A stretch of DNA of 64,000 nucleotides from Rheum nobile (GCA_027886185.1 WOAB01000893.1:1116001-1180000); one strand, 5' to 3'; shown: positions 43,641-56,780, counted from the stretch's first letter. A program made the numbers and translations. The notes: generated by a model from the sequence alone, not told the origin.

Positions 43641-46600
43641 GGTAGAGGATATTATAACAATCATTGTTGATCAAATATGTATATATACACGAATACAAAC
43701 TTGTACTCCTATGGAGTATGTAGTAAACATATAGCAAGCAAAAATGCTTATTGTTTAAGCTATTATTCAATGAATCTCTTATTTTACATCAAAATTTTAA
43801 ATAATTAAATAATATCACAATATAAGTCAAATTTAGCTTTTTATAGTACATACATTGTAAAAAAACTTCATTTGTAGTGGATGTTCCATCGACCACGGTA
43901 ATCATATATATACTCATGATCTCAATTCTTTTTGTCACTTTAGTAAATTAGTTATAGTTATTGCATGTAGCCATGTAAATAATTCAGCGATCGGTTAAAA
44001 ATTTCTCATTTAAGAATAAAAACATATTGCTCTTTTCTTTACTAATAGAAGATAACCAATTGATCACATATACAACTTTGTGATACCGGTAGGAAATGAC
44101 CTCATGGAATGCAAAACCATCCAAAAATCTACATTTGACAAATGTATATTTAGTTTTAAAGTTGTAAAAGAGTAGTAATAATTGGCTTAGTTATTATTAT
44201 ACAAAAAATTAAAAACATAATTAATTAAATATTCTCATTGTGGCTTGAAGCTAAAGAATTTATGGGAAAAAGTGTCCCGAAAAAAAAAAAGCTAATAAAA
44301 TAGCTTAAGCTTTCAATTTGGCTCATGTGAATGAGCATTAGTAGCCAGGACTCAGGAAGATTGTGATAAAGAGCTCAAGAGATCGAGATTATACTTGCCA
44401 CTGAACAAAATATCAACAAAAATACACAAATATCAATTAAAATTCCACTTCATAAAATGTGAAACAACAAAATGTCAATTATAACTCATAAAATAGATAT
44501 CAATAAACTAATCATATAAAAATCTAATCCAAGCAATAATAGGAATAAGGTGTAAGAAAATCATAAGAAAATGGAGATGTGGATTGAGATCTTTTATTTT
44601 TTGGAATGGATGTCTTGTATCTGTATGACCTTTATTATATAGAGGTAAAATTTCTCTTTATGGTCACATCCATTTGTCATCTACATTAAATCAACCTTCA
44701 ATCAATTAGGATTTTGAAATACGAAAAGAAGAAGCTACGATCTATAACTTAAATGTGATTAATTGACATTGGAAACATGTAACGGTCACAACAAAATATA
44801 TTACTATAAATTGAAATAATATTTTAATTTAATATCTTAAATGAGTTCATTTCTTAAAAAAATGAAATAAATTTCCGTATAAAAGTTATGTGCAAATGAG
44901 TTTGAACGACCATGCAAGTGTTTTTAAATATATTTTTTTCCGTCAAAGTTGATGTCCAAGTGAGTTTGAATGACCCGAATGTTACAAAGGTTGACATAAT
45001 TATCATTGATATAAATATATCACCAATTAGTATAATTAACTTTTCAAATTCTTGATGTTACAATTCGATGGTAATTTTTTCATATTCTAATCCTCTTCTT
45101 AATTACTTCTTCCAAATTGTATAGTACTTTTATTGATAATATTTTTTCCTTAAGTGACACATTAATTACTATTTATTACAGAAAATAGGGAAATATGTTA
45201 CACATTTTTCAAATCAACTACATTTCTAAGATAACGTTTGCAACAAACTTATCCTGCCAAATAATCTTCCATTAACGTAGTTTTCTCCCTATATTGAATT
45301 TTATAGTTGATGACTATTCGTTGATTTTAATTTTATAAATTATTTCAATTTACACAAAAACAATTGAAGGGTTTTAGAATTAAAATAGATTTGTAACGTC
45401 AAAATTGAAAAGTAGTCATTTAGAGTTATGGAAAAAACATTACAATAAATATAAAAAAATCAGTATATGCATTAAAATTAGTTCTTAAGTTTGAATGTTG
45501 GTAGTGGATTTGAGAGTTTTATGAAGATTATATTGACATGTTTTAACTTAAATGAGGTAAAAAGTATTTTAATTTTTTAAGTGATTAGTTAAATTATTAC
45601 ATTAAAATAATTTGTAATTTAATCCTAATAAGGTGGATACAATATTTGTTTTGGTACTCAAATGGATACAGTTTCTTATATTCGAATTATGTTATTTGGA
45701 TTTGTAATGTCTTAATTTTGATATGTTGTTTTACATTTAATTGTGTATTGTTATGTTATATAGAGATTTTGATTTATGGAGTAGTAAAAAAAGAAATTGT
45801 TTAGTTAGGCATGAAGAAGACCATAAAACAAATAAAAATATATATTCTAATTGTGATTTGAATTTTTCAATTGCATTTACCAAAACAGCTCAAATTGTCT
45901 ATTTTTTTGGTAGAAATTTCGCATTGTTATTCAGGCATGAAGAAGATAATAAATGTATTCGTATTTTCTTTTTAGGTTTGTTTTCTCTTTTTCCGGTTTT
46001 TTAATGTTACTTTTAAATTTACTTATTGAGATAATTGTCAAGTACTATAGATTTTAGTGGTTGATTTAAAAAATTAAATAACTACTTAGGTTTAGGAAAA
46101 ACTATCGAAAATCAAATTGTTTCTAAGAAGAATTGAACTTTTAACTTTTTGTTTTATGATTTATAAAGTCACTTTACTAGACCATTGAGATAAAATAGAA
46201 TATTTGACTTCTGGTGAAATATAAAAATAAAATGAGATAAAATTTATGAGACATTAAAATGTCTACTTTATATATTTATAGATTATAGTAGTGTACTACT
46301 AACGTGTATTATTCAAATTCAAATTTAGGTATTTCCAAGTCAATCAGGTTTGAGTGTTTGATACAGATGAACTCAATTTGAGTGGATGTGGATGTGGTTT
46401 TCAGCAGTGAAATTGCCAACCAAAAAAAGTGAAAAACTCAACTACCATGACTTTAAATCAGTTCACGAGAAATCGGCACTGCGATATCCTGGAAATGGCT
46501 TCCAACACAAGTACGTTGTAGGGTAAAAACTAAAAAGACTTTGCCCAGGAACACTAGCCACAAATGAACATCTATACGATACATTACACACTCGAAACTC

Positions 46601-46743
46601 TGTTTGCTGTTAATTCAACGGTCAGTCCCTAACTACTATTCTATTAAGTACTAACCACTAACAGCACATGTACACAACTTGGCAACAAGAAATTATAGGA
46701 TATATGAAATCTCAAAGCAAGAAGATGAGACAATCCACGTAAG
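43641..46743. other. Long AT-rich non-coding stretch
   Basis: No convincing gene, RNA or terminal repeat in about 3.1 kb. An 87-codon frame at 45741-46004 has AT-driven composition and no recognisable domain; I treat it as chance. A duplicated word GGCATGAAGAAGA occurs in it (about 45808 and 45933). Confidence 0.5.
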
Positions 46744-47302
46744 CAGTGACGGATCCAGGAATTCTTTGAAGGAGGGTCATAAAATTGTCTATGAAAAATT
46801 ATATAATATTATTTAGCATTAATCACATTACTATTTGTATAATTTGTTTTACAAATCTTATATACTAGGTGGATTATTATGTTTTGAAAAAACATTTTTA
46901 ACTAATTTATAATTTTAAAAATATTTTTGGACAAATAGTAAAGAGAACTACCTAGAAAATATTATTATCAAATATATTGTGAGAATTTTAAATAAGATTA
47001 ATTCAATTACCTTATAAAATTTTTAACTTATTTCATAATCATGATGGACAAAAATAGAAAATACAAACATTTGTATAAAAGAGAAAATAAAGGAAAAAGA
47101 AAAAAAATACAAAAGATGGGAGATGGGGGACTTGAACCCCAAACATTTGGGTTAAACTCATATTCCACAACCAATTGAGTTAATAGCTCTTTTTGTTTAT
47201 ATACACAAGACATTAATATATATATTTTTTAAATATTATTTTTTTAGTATATGACTTGATCCAGGGGAAAGGGGCGTCACCAGACCCTTGGATCCGCCTC
47301 TG
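46744..47302. mobile_element. hAT-like MITE with a tRNA-like cassette
   Basis: Ends CAGTGACGGATCCAGG and, inverted, CAGAGGCGGATCCAAGG. Flanking 8-mers CACGTAAG and CACGTACG (7 of 8 match) fit a hAT target duplication. No transposase. The minus strand carries a B box GGTTCAAGTCC (47138-47128) and an A-box-like TTAACTCAATTGG (47183-47171) at tRNA spacing. A second copy is at 35490-36043. Confidence 0.8.
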
Positions 47303-47722
47303 CACGTACGTATGAACCTGATGTACGTTTTCATTTTTATACTTAATAGTACATTATATATCTATAACTATATATTAAAGTTCTCATATTTAAAGCTACG
47401 AGAGCGTTTTTAGGGAAAGTTGTTACAGTGTTATTATTTAATTTTTTAAAATTTATTATTATATTAAGTAATCAAAAAAATCTATATATCTATATTAAAG
47501 CGATTTATTTTTTAACCACCAAAAAAATTCTGGATCCACATTACTCATGTGTCAAATTATAAAAATTATCAAAGTTTGATGTTAACTAACCAAGTATCTG
47601 AATTTTAAATAAAATATCTTACATTATTTATGTTTTATTTAAATGATGATCAAATTTTATTTTAACCAACCAAACTTTTCAATTTAATGTACGGTATTAA
47701 AGATGTTTTATTTATTGTTAAA

Positions 47723-47751
47723 CTAGTAGGCATACCCGTGCTACGCACGGG
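47723..47751 (-). mobile_element. Helitron 3' terminus (minus strand)
   Basis: Minus strand: hairpin CCCGTGC-GTA-GCACGGG (47751-47735), eight bases, then CTAG next to T. This is the Helitron end rule (hairpin followed by CTRR, insertion at AT). The body would lie to the right; its TC start was not found, nor any Rep/helicase. Confidence 0.6.
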
Positions 47752-50700
47752 ATATGTTTTGAATTTGGTTAATGAAGTGTAGTGAACCTAGTGTTGAATT
47801 TGTAAATTGTTTTCAATATTTTTTGTTTAAAATATTTATTTTAGTATGAGTTTATTTTGATTTGAAGTTGTAAATTGTGTGTGCATTGTTGTACCATGTA
47901 GTCAACACTGTGAATTTATATTTTGATTTTATCATGCAAATTTGTAATTTGGTACTATGTTTCGTTCATTCCATTGATGATTGGTTAAATTATTAATATA
48001 TGTAATGCTTTATTTGTTTGCCCTTGTTTACAACATTGTATGAGAATAACTTCTTATAACAATTTATCTTGTGCGTTCTTTTACATTTATATATTTAAAT
48101 ATTGTATATTATAGAATTATCACATAATTTTCTTTAAAAACACTAACAGTTATAAGGAATTATAAAGAAGCAATGATTAACCAACTTAACAAATTTAATT
48201 AGTAATTTTTGTCATCCCTTAGCAATTTAAATTCTAACAAACATGATTTTGGTTCTATTTTTCTTACTCACCTTTAAGGTACAATATTACATTTTTTGTT
48301 ATTTTTATTATATATTTACTATGTATTAAATGTTTAAATATAAATATGGGTTACTCATTTATACTATGAAAAAATATTTATCTTTTATCATTATAACATC
48401 TTTTATTAGAACTAAACAAAAATATGTTATGATATTATATATCGATACTACATTATTATTTGTTAAAGTTATTTCAGTGTTTTTTTTGTCAAAAAATTTA
48501 TTTCAGTGTTAGTACTTAGTAGTAAGTGCTTAATTTTATAGTTTCATTCACGAAAACAAATGTTTTATAACTAAGCATGAATAACTTTCACATTCGATTA
48601 TGTATAGTTATATTACACAACTACTATACATACTCTATCGTCGAAACTACTCATTATTTATACTCCTTATACATGATTTTATTTCATTACACTTTTCACA
48701 TTGAGGATTATATTTTCTAATATATAATATAAGGTATCATTAATTATAATTATGTTAGGAGAGCAGGGTTGTATAACTTTTTTATGTTTTAATCATATTG
48801 ACAAATTTTCACATGTTTTATCTTCTTCGAGGGTTAAATTAGTTTATACGGTTGTTAATCGACTTAATCTCATCGTAATTTGGGGGGGGGGGGGGGGAAT
48901 CCAGAAAGGACGAGGTTTTTTGGTTGGAAGATGGACGATAATTCCAGCTTTCACCTCGTTTTAGTTGCTTTAAGTCTCAAGTAACTCGACATGTAACTTT
49001 TCTGAAGCCCTTTTTTAACTCTGTTGTGAATTGAACATCTATGGTACAACTGTTGACCCTAATTTTTATCTAACTTATCAATTTTTCGTCTGTAACTCCA
49101 TATCTTTGGTTGTTCGTGGTGATTTTGTTATATCCATCTGTTAAGCAGTCAAAGTAGATATGAATTGGAAGTTAAATTCATCACCCGTAAGTCTTGTAAT
49201 ATACAAACCATATTCTTGTACAGATAGCTAAAAATTTGCTATTTTAGAATGACTTATTAAAAAAAAAATTAATTCCAATTATGTATTTAACAAAAGATTA
49301 ATGATTTTCCTAACATGGGTGATTCTTCGTTACCAAAAAAACATGGGATGGTTCTTTGTAAACTTGGCATTTTAGAAGCGGTTTTTTTCATTTTCTTGTA
49401 TTTTTTTTTTGTAAAACTTGTCCTTTAATGGGTAATTTTCTGCAGTTTACCCTATAATTACATAGTGAATGCGACTTTCGTACCATGTTATCATTTCAAT
49501 AGTTTTTTATTAACTGAAATTTATTCATTCCTCTATTATTGGATGGATTCATAGTGATTTTTTGTTAACTGTTAGAGTTGATTGCCAATTATGCTATCTT
49601 GGTCATAGTAGGAACTGGACTTGCATTTGGCTGCTAATATTGAAAACTTATAATATGCAAACCATATTATTGAAGAGATACTGGTTGAAATATTTCTACA
49701 TTGAGAATTTATAATTTTGTTTGTATGAAATTGAATATGGATGAAATATCAAACTTAAATACCTCATGGAAATCTTCACTGTTAATTAACAATGCACTCT
49801 TTATACTTCAAAATAATGTTAGAATACTATATAATTTAGTATACAAACTTCTTGGACTATAATGTAATTTTTTTCATTTTCTTTGTACTTATATTTTTTG
49901 TGTGAAAATCTGAAACACATAGCCTAACAAGTCAAATATAAAAACACCAAACACCAGAAATTCTATAAGATTTTGTCACCACAACTATATATCCCACAGT
50001 TTAAGGTATTAACCATATAGTCTATTTTACTGAGATTAATATTTTTTGTATTTCCTCATCTAATGACCAAGAATATAAACATAGGATAAAATAAGTTGTA
50101 ATTAACCAAAATGGTGAAAGTCTTTACCATGTTAACTGAGGTGACAACACTAAACATGCAATTCTTGTAAATTTACATATTTTTAAATGTTTGGTGTTTA
50201 GAGGCCTCAAATTATGGCATTATCCCATATATATATTTGCAGGTATGAATATAAGCAGAAAAGCACAGAAACTAAGTCGTACAAACTTGAATGTCACTCC
50301 CAAACAAATAAATAGAACATTAGTGTCCGGAACAGAGACTCCAAAAAAAAACTGTGTACCTTATATGTATGAAATTTAGAGAATAACATTGAAATCTAAA
50401 ATTTATTTATATAGTCCACCGACCTGCTTTGTTTCTAGAGGTCCTGTGTAAGTTAATAAATTGAAATATTTTCATTGTATTATTAAACATATACATATAC
50501 AAATCAATATTAAAATAAGAAATACTTGAAAATTAAAATTATTGATGTACCATATAATCTGCTAGAAGGAGATATGTGAACTTGTATGTCCCGAGCCAAT
50601 CGAAAACATCTCATTGCGAAAAATCACGACTTTAATCTCGGAGCTTACATCTTTAAGCAATTAGTTAAGTGTAATGCATCTTCTTTCCCCTGTTGTATTT

Positions 50701-51288
50701 ACAGCCATGATTTCAGTGATTGTGGAGGGAGAAGTGAGGAAGATAAGAGAGATCAATTATAGTAGTGGCACAGCAAGTGAATAGATGGGAAGAGCCATTA
50801 TTTATTGGTATATTTGAGTTAAGAGAGAAACAATTACCTTATTTTCAACACCCGTTTGAGTGCAAATTATATATGGAGTATATTTTGAGTTAAGAGAGAC
50901 AACTGTTTAAATGTTATGCGTTTTCTCTAGCCATGGTCATTTAAATCTGTTCAATCTCACAATTTAAACAATCATAGTTTGTTTTCTTTTTTTCGATCTT
51001 CTTTTTTTGTTTTGATGAATGTGAGTTTCATGATGGATTATGGAGGTAGGCAATTATTGCCAAGTTTGTATTTTGAAACAATCGGTTGCTCGTGTTTTAA
51101 TTTTTTTGACTATAGATTGTCTATAAGTTTACCCAGAATTACGCATATGGGCATTAAGTGTCATGGTTATATCCTATATTTAGAAAATGGAAGAGTCTTT
51201 ATTTTTAATATGCCGTTTGAGTATGCGTTAATTTTTTTTGTATGGAAGTTAAATTCATCACCCTTAGTCTACTTTGTATATTTATAGA
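47752..51288. other. AT-rich non-coding stretch
   Basis: No gene recognised. A G16 run is at about 48882-48897. It could in part be the body of a non-autonomous Helitron ending at 47723. Short ORFs here (about 48330, 50191, 50979) have no recognisable domain. Confidence 0.45.
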
Positions 51289-51365
51289 TGTAACAATTCC
51301 CATTTAATCTAATATTATTTGTTATTAAAATAATATAAATATTAGATTAAACGGGAATTATTACA
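51289..51365. repeat. 77-bp foldback hairpin
   Basis: Arms 51289-51316 and 51338-51365 (28 bp each, two mismatches) around a 21-base AT-rich loop. It starts TGTAACAATTCCC and ends GGGAATTATTACA. It abuts the UGT pseudogene. Confidence 0.85.
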
Positions 51366-51771
51366 TTTCCGGGGTGTCCTGGCCCAACGCCTCCCCGATG
51401 ACCCGGCCCAACTTCTCCGGGTCGGGCACCTCGCAAGCCCTCACAGCCACCCCCATGTCATCCACCAACAGCCTGGCGTTGACATACTGGTCAGCCTCCA
51501 TGGGCCACGCCAGCATCATCACTCAACGCCAGCGGGGAGTTTGGGGTGGGAGGGGAAGGGGAGAACTGGGGTTTGGACGGAGGGGTGGGCGGAGAGAATT
51601 GGGGATAAATTGGGAGGATCATGGGGGTTACGAGAATGGTGATTCTGAGGGCGCGGAGGGTGAACTGGTTGGTAAGATCGAGGAGTCGGAGCATGTGGCC
51701 TTGTGCTGGGTAGGGGAACACTAGGATGTGGGTGGCGCCGGCGGTGGGGGCGTTTTTGAGGTGGCTAGATG
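51366..51771 (-). pseudogene. UDP-glycosyltransferase (UGT89-like) fragment with internal deletion
   Basis: Minus strand. The N-terminus reads HILVFPYPAQGHMLRLLDL and ITILVTP, the acceptor-side start of plant family 1 UGTs. After a Pro/Ser stretch the sequence jumps to LAWPMEADQYVNARLLVDDM and ends PDPEKLGRVIGEALGQ, the end of the PSPG box and C-terminal helix. So about 300 residues, including most of the sugar-donor PSPG motif, are gone, and the two halves are in different frames. The likely start ATG is ATC (about 51771). A TATA-like TTATATAG lies some 50 bp upstream on the minus strand. GC-rich relative to its surroundings. The intact enzyme would glycosylate small molecules such as flavonoids; this one cannot. 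Confidence 0.88.
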
Positions 51772-51829
51772 TTGAATTTGGGAGTGCAATTGGATGGGAT
51801 GGCTAATGGCTATATAAGTTGCAGCGGGT

Positions 51830-52763
51830 GGGTCATGCGCACGATCTTTTATATTTTAAACTTGGTTAATAATAAGGGTCAATTACCGGAAACCACCCGT
51901 CCAATAGGCCATATTGCCAGAAACCACCCGAATAACGACTATTTACCGTAAACCACCCGTATATCCATCTCCGTCCAACACGTACCACCCTACCCCACTC
52001 TCCGTCCATTAGATCGTTAACGTGCTTTCACGCGCGTATAAAATTCATGTATATACGTATATCTCTATGTATTGAAGTCGAGAAGGTTAAACATCACTGA
52101 AGAAGACGAGTTCATGAGAGATTGGGGGCTTGAAGAAGGCTGATTCAAGTGCCATCGAAGAACACAAAATCCCCAGCTCGTTTTAGGGCTTTTGCGAAGT
52201 TGAAGACAAAGTGGAAGGATTTGGCTTTCTGAGAGGAATTCGACATTGAAGAAGGCGAATCCGAGTGAAGGTTAGTAGTATTCGTTCCCTAATTCGAATT
52301 TTCGATTGAATTTAACTGAGCTAGGGGTTTGGGGGATTGAAGGTTAATCTTTTCAGCTAATTGATTTAGGGCTTTATAGTGCAATTAATTTAGGGGTTTT
52401 TGGGGAGCTTTTTCTTCTGATTTAGAAGTGGGCTTTTTAGGTAGTATGGAATAGCTTTGGATCCCATGATTTTGCTTTGTCTGTTATCTCCTCTTCACGT
52501 GTAGGAAAAAGCTATATTATTGAGAATCTTACAGAACTGGCTTTGTATGGAATAGTTTGATTATTTTACTGGAAAGATTCTCTGCATTGTTATATGTGGT
52601 ATTCCTACATATTAAAAATTGGAAAATGAAGTGGGGACATTAACTTAGTTTTTAGGGAAAATGAAGTAGGGGCATTCAATTATATGTTGTAGTTGGGACC
52701 CAAATCAATGCATCTCTAACCATTGAATTCTGTATTAATTGTGCACCAATGGCAGATATGGAC
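51830..52763. other. Unassigned sequence with three AAACCACCCG repeats
   Basis: At 51877-51962 the phrase AAACCACCCG occurs three times in AAT(T/A)(A/T/G)CCG-type surroundings (about 51890, 51922 and 51951). Such starts occur at MULE-type transposon ends, but no second end was found. From 52060 on the sequence looks like a transcribed leader (CTTGAAGAAGGC repeats), with no ORF. It ends at the LTR at 52764. Confidence 0.35.
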
Positions 52764-54120
52764 TGATCAGTGCTATTTTGTAGCACATTTCTAGGGATTA
52801 TTGCCAGGTTTGAGGCGCCATTTGGTGGAATTTTATGCATAATTGGAGATTATGGAGTTGGAGCAGAGAAGTGTGGTTTTGGTGGTCTGGAGGAGCTTAT
52901 TGGAGACATCCAGAAGAAGAGAAATTGACCACCTGAGGAGACAAGCAAGATCCATGAAGAAACCACGTGAGAAGGCAGTGAAGTGAAGAAACCGCGACCA
53001 AGCCGCGGGGAGCAGAAGGCCGCGGCAAGATTTCCGAAAGAGATGGGCGATAGCGAGGAGGCCGCGCCCGCGGCCGAATTATCGGAAATTAATTATGCAC
53101 TTCGAGAGCAAACCGCAACCGCGGCCATCAGCGGGAGTCAGCCCGACGCGCTCCGAACTTCTGTTTTCTTTTTCTGTTTTTCCTTTTTCGTTGTTTTATT
53201 TAATTCCGAATATTAGTATTTTTCCTTTTTAGGGATGAGGTTTGTGATCTTGGGCTTTAGGTTAACTTATTTAACCTAACTCCCACAGCCTCCATTCGGG
53301 ATCCCACATAGATGAACCCCGGATTATCGTATGTTCAGTATTCAGAGTTTTTTCCTTTCAACAATTATGTCTTTCAGTACTATGAGTAGCTAAGCACCCA
53401 TTGCTTAGTCCGGCATGTGAAGCTTTTTCTATGGTTTGATTGCGAGGTTAATTCTCTATTTCCTATTTCCTTTCGGTTTATATCTTTCTTCTTGCACTTA
53501 TTTATATGGATTGTTATTGATTTGACTAGACTGATCACCTAGTTAGGTTTAGTAATTATCTATTGTTAGGGTTTGGAATTGACCGATCGGTGATTCTTTA
53601 TCTAGAGTAGCATCCATAATTATCTAGGACTGGTAGGACTAGATTATTATGAAAGAAGATTGATTGCATGTTAAATTATTGCGGGTTGTGATTATTTGAC
53701 ATGTATCCTGGTTTGATCCTATGCCCAATGCTATTATTGTTCTAAATCTTGATTGTTTCTTGTGCGTTCAATAATAAGAGTTGCTAGGACTGGTAGGACT
53801 AGTAACTATACAAGAATAGGGACAGGAATAAACAAAGGAAAAGAATAGAGAGAACCTATGACCAATCTACCATAGGAAAAGTGGATCTTGTTTGGCTAAG
53901 TGTTTTTCCCACGTTTGATTACACTCTTTGCTTATTTGCTTTGTTTACTTTCTTGATTACAAAACCAACCAAAAACTCCCCCCTCTTGTTACTATTGCAT
54001 GCGAACAACACATAGATTAATCTCTTCCTCCCTGTGGATTCGATCCTTACTTGCCCTAACTACTTGTTTAGGTTTGTCTAGGTTTATTTTGATTTAGTGG
54101 TATACGACAATCGCTTGTCA
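52764..54120 (+). repeat. LTR A of the tandem Athila-like pair (1357 bp)
   Basis: Aligns with 58166-59542. It has fewer GC dyads: a 20-bp unit (AAAAGGCCGCGACC then ACGGCC, present at about 58527-58546) is missing. CCGC-GCCC-GCGG is at 53062-53073. Confidence 0.93.
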
Positions 54121-54124
54121 AAAT

Positions 54125-54142
54125 TGGCGCCATTGCCGGGGA
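54125..54142 (+). other. Primer-binding site, tRNA-Asp type
   Basis: TGGCGCCATTGCCGGGGA, four bases after LTR A, is complementary to the 3' end of plant tRNA-Asp with one mismatch. The second element has TGGCGTCGTTGCCGGGGA at about 59547. Confidence 0.85.
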
Positions 54143-54206
54143 GTGCAAGTGTTGATTTTTCTGTGTGTTTGTGTGTGTGTGTATTCCTTTGGTGTGGATC
54201 TATCTT

Positions 54207-56780
54207 ATGGTCCACACCCGTGCTACTAACTCCCCTCTACTTGGTTTTGATTCAGAGATTGAGAGGACTCTTTCCCAGGGTCGCAGAGTAAATCGTGCTT
54301 TGGTTTTTGATAATCTTGCGTTCGAGATGGCTGAAGAAGAACAGACGTTGAGGCAGTTGACTGCGCCCAACCTGCAGTAGCAATCGCTGGCTGTGCGGTT
54401 TCCTAATTTAGCTGAGGGCGTAAATTTCGAGTTGAAGTCTGGGTTAATCCACTTACTCCCCCACTTCCATGGGATGAGTGGTGAAGACCCCAATAAGCAT
54501 CTTGCTGAGTTTCATTCGGTGTGTAGCAGTATGAAGCCGAAGAATGTGACTGAGGACCAGATTAAGCTGACGGCCTTTCCTTTTTCACTGAAGGATGCGG
54601 CCAATGACTGGTTCTACTATCTCACTCCAGGGGGCATTGACACATGGGTCAAGATGAAGAAAGCCTTCCTAGAGAAGTACTTTCCGGCTACAAAACTGAA
54701 CAGCCTAAAGCGAGCTATCAGCGACATCGAGCAGCAGTCTGGTGAATCACTCTACGAGTATTACGAGCGGTTCAAGAAGATGATATCCAGCTGCCCCTTC
54801 CACGGCTATTCTGAGCAGGACCTCGTACTTTATTTGTACGGTGGTCTTCTTGATGAAGAGAGAAGGATGATGAACGCTGCTTGTGGAGGGAACATCCTCA
54901 ACAAGACTCCTGCTGCAGCTTTTGAGACCTTCTTTGAGCTATCTGAGGGCTCAAGACAGTTCAGTAAAAGGGCGGGCGCCCAATCCGTGAAAGCTGCAGA
55001 GTCTCAGCCCAATTCTACTCTTCTTGCTGAAGTGGCTGAGATGAATGAGATGATGAAAAGATGCATGATGAGAGGTGGCTTGCAGCAAGTCAAATCATGT
55101 GGGATATGCTATGAGAATACACATCCAACTGATGCATGTCCCACCCTGCAAGAACTAACTGCTGAGGTGAACGCTATTGGCGGATATGGCCCTCAAAGGC
55201 CAAAATATGACCCGTACTCCAGCACCTACAATCCCGGGTGGAGAGATCACCCAAATTTGAGGTACGGGAACCAGCAGAACACTCATCAGGGGCAGGAGAC
55301 CCAGGACTATCAGCAGAGGCCCCCACAGTTTCTCCAGCGCCCGCAACAGTACCAGCAGCCTGGGGGTCAACAACAATTTAGAGCTCCTTATGAACAAAGA
55401 CCCCAGGGCCAGAGTTCCAGTGTCTCTACATCCGTCGACGACCAGATAAAAGCTCTCAACCAAGGAATACTATTAATGTCAAATGCTATGGTCCAAACAA
55501 ATAAAGAGATGGGAGCACATATCCAAGCGCTAGCAAACACGGTGGCCCAGAATCAGCAGGAACATAAACCCAGTATTCAAAACCTGGAGAAGCAGATGGG
55601 TCAACTGTCTATGGCGGTGAGCAGGCTAGAGGCTCATGCGTCGGGGAAACTACCCTCTCAAACGGTAGTCAACCCGAAGGAGAATGTATGCGCCATGATG
55701 CTGAGAAGTGGTGCTGAGATAGAGGCCATGAAGGCTGCTGAGAAGGAGGTCCAGGTGACCAAGGAGGAAAGCCACCAAGAAAACGAGGCCGAAGGCGAGT
55801 TCGGCAAGGGAGAGAAGGAGCCGCGACCGCGGCACGAAGGCCGCGACCACGGCCTGTTCGCTCATGAAAATGCTGATTTATTCTCCCCCGAGGTCGAGAG
55901 CAAACCGCGATCGCGACACGAAGGCCGTGACCGCGGCCTCTTCGCTGAGAATATTTCTAAAGTTCTGAAGCAACCGCGACTGTGGTCCCCAAACCGCGGC
56001 CGCGGCCAGGCCCCTGTGTACGTGGACGACTATGTACGGCCTGATTTTCCTCCCCTCTTCTCCGAGAAGCCTCCCGCGCCATTCGCAGAGGCTCTAGAGG
56101 ACACCAGGAAGCCTGCCAGGGATAAAGATATGTTCGACTGGGTGAGCAGCTGCGAGGTAAATGTCCCTTTGCTTAAACTTTTGACTAGTTTCCCTCGTTA
56201 TGCAAAATTTTTGAAGGACATCTGCACACAAAAGAGGAAGCGTTCAGTGAAGGAGAAGAAGAAGAAGGTGGTGGTGAGTGAGAACGTGTCCGCTATACTG
56301 CAAAAGCGGATACCCAAGAAGGCAGATGATCCAGGGATGTTCACCATTCCCTGCAAGATTAGAGGTACCCTGTTCGACATGGCATTACTTGACTGGGGTG
56401 CCTCCATCAATGTGCTGCCACTCGCTCACTACGAGTCTTTAGACGTGGGGCCACTTGAGAAGACGGGGATTGTCATCCAGCTGGCGGACAATTCAATTGT
56501 CAATCCAAAGGGAATTCTGCAGGATGTGCTGGTACAGGTGGACCACTTAGTATTCCCTGCAGACTTCTTCGTCATGGACACTCAGCAAGACAAGGATTCA
56601 CCTGTGATGCTGGGAAGGCCGTTTATGAATACGGCCAGTACAAAGATTGATGTGAGTAGCGGTTCTCTCACAATGGAGTTTGGTGGGGAGACGTCGGTCG
56701 GGTTCAGCATAGACGACCAGAAGAGACACCCTCCTGATGGGGACCCCGAGCGCTCATTGGAGGTGAGCGAACCAAGTTGA
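54207..56780 (+). pseudogene. Gag-protease polyprotein of the first tandem element
   Basis: ATG at 54207 (MVHTRATNSPLL), 857 codons to the stop at 56778-56780. A TAG at 54378-54380 stands where the second copy has CAG; beyond it 795 codons are open. The capsid-type retrotrans_gag domain follows (about residues 85-250; FPFSLKDAANDWFYYLTPG, FLEKYFPATK, ESLYEYYERFKKM). Next are a CCHC knuckle (CGICYENTHPTDAC, about 291-304), a Gln/Pro-rich linker, a coiled coil, and a stretch with Arg/Gly from GC dyads (RPRHEGRD twice). Last is a retropepsin-like aspartic protease, with the active-site loop LLDWGASINVLP and the end VMLGRPFMNTASTKIDV. Product: capsid and its protease, in the cytoplasmic particle. 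It lacks pol. Confidence 0.92.

Noticed and set aside
45741..46004. 87-codon frame on the plus strand
   Set aside because: AT-driven codons, no similarity recognised, no promoter or neighbour support.
48882..48897. G16 run as a regulatory G-quadruplex
   Set aside because: A homopolymer in gene-free sequence; length is also unreliable in assemblies.
52983..53216. Short frame at the start of the Athila-like LTRs (also 58385-58654)
   Set aside because: Inside LTRs, differs in length between copies because of GC dyad changes, no domain.
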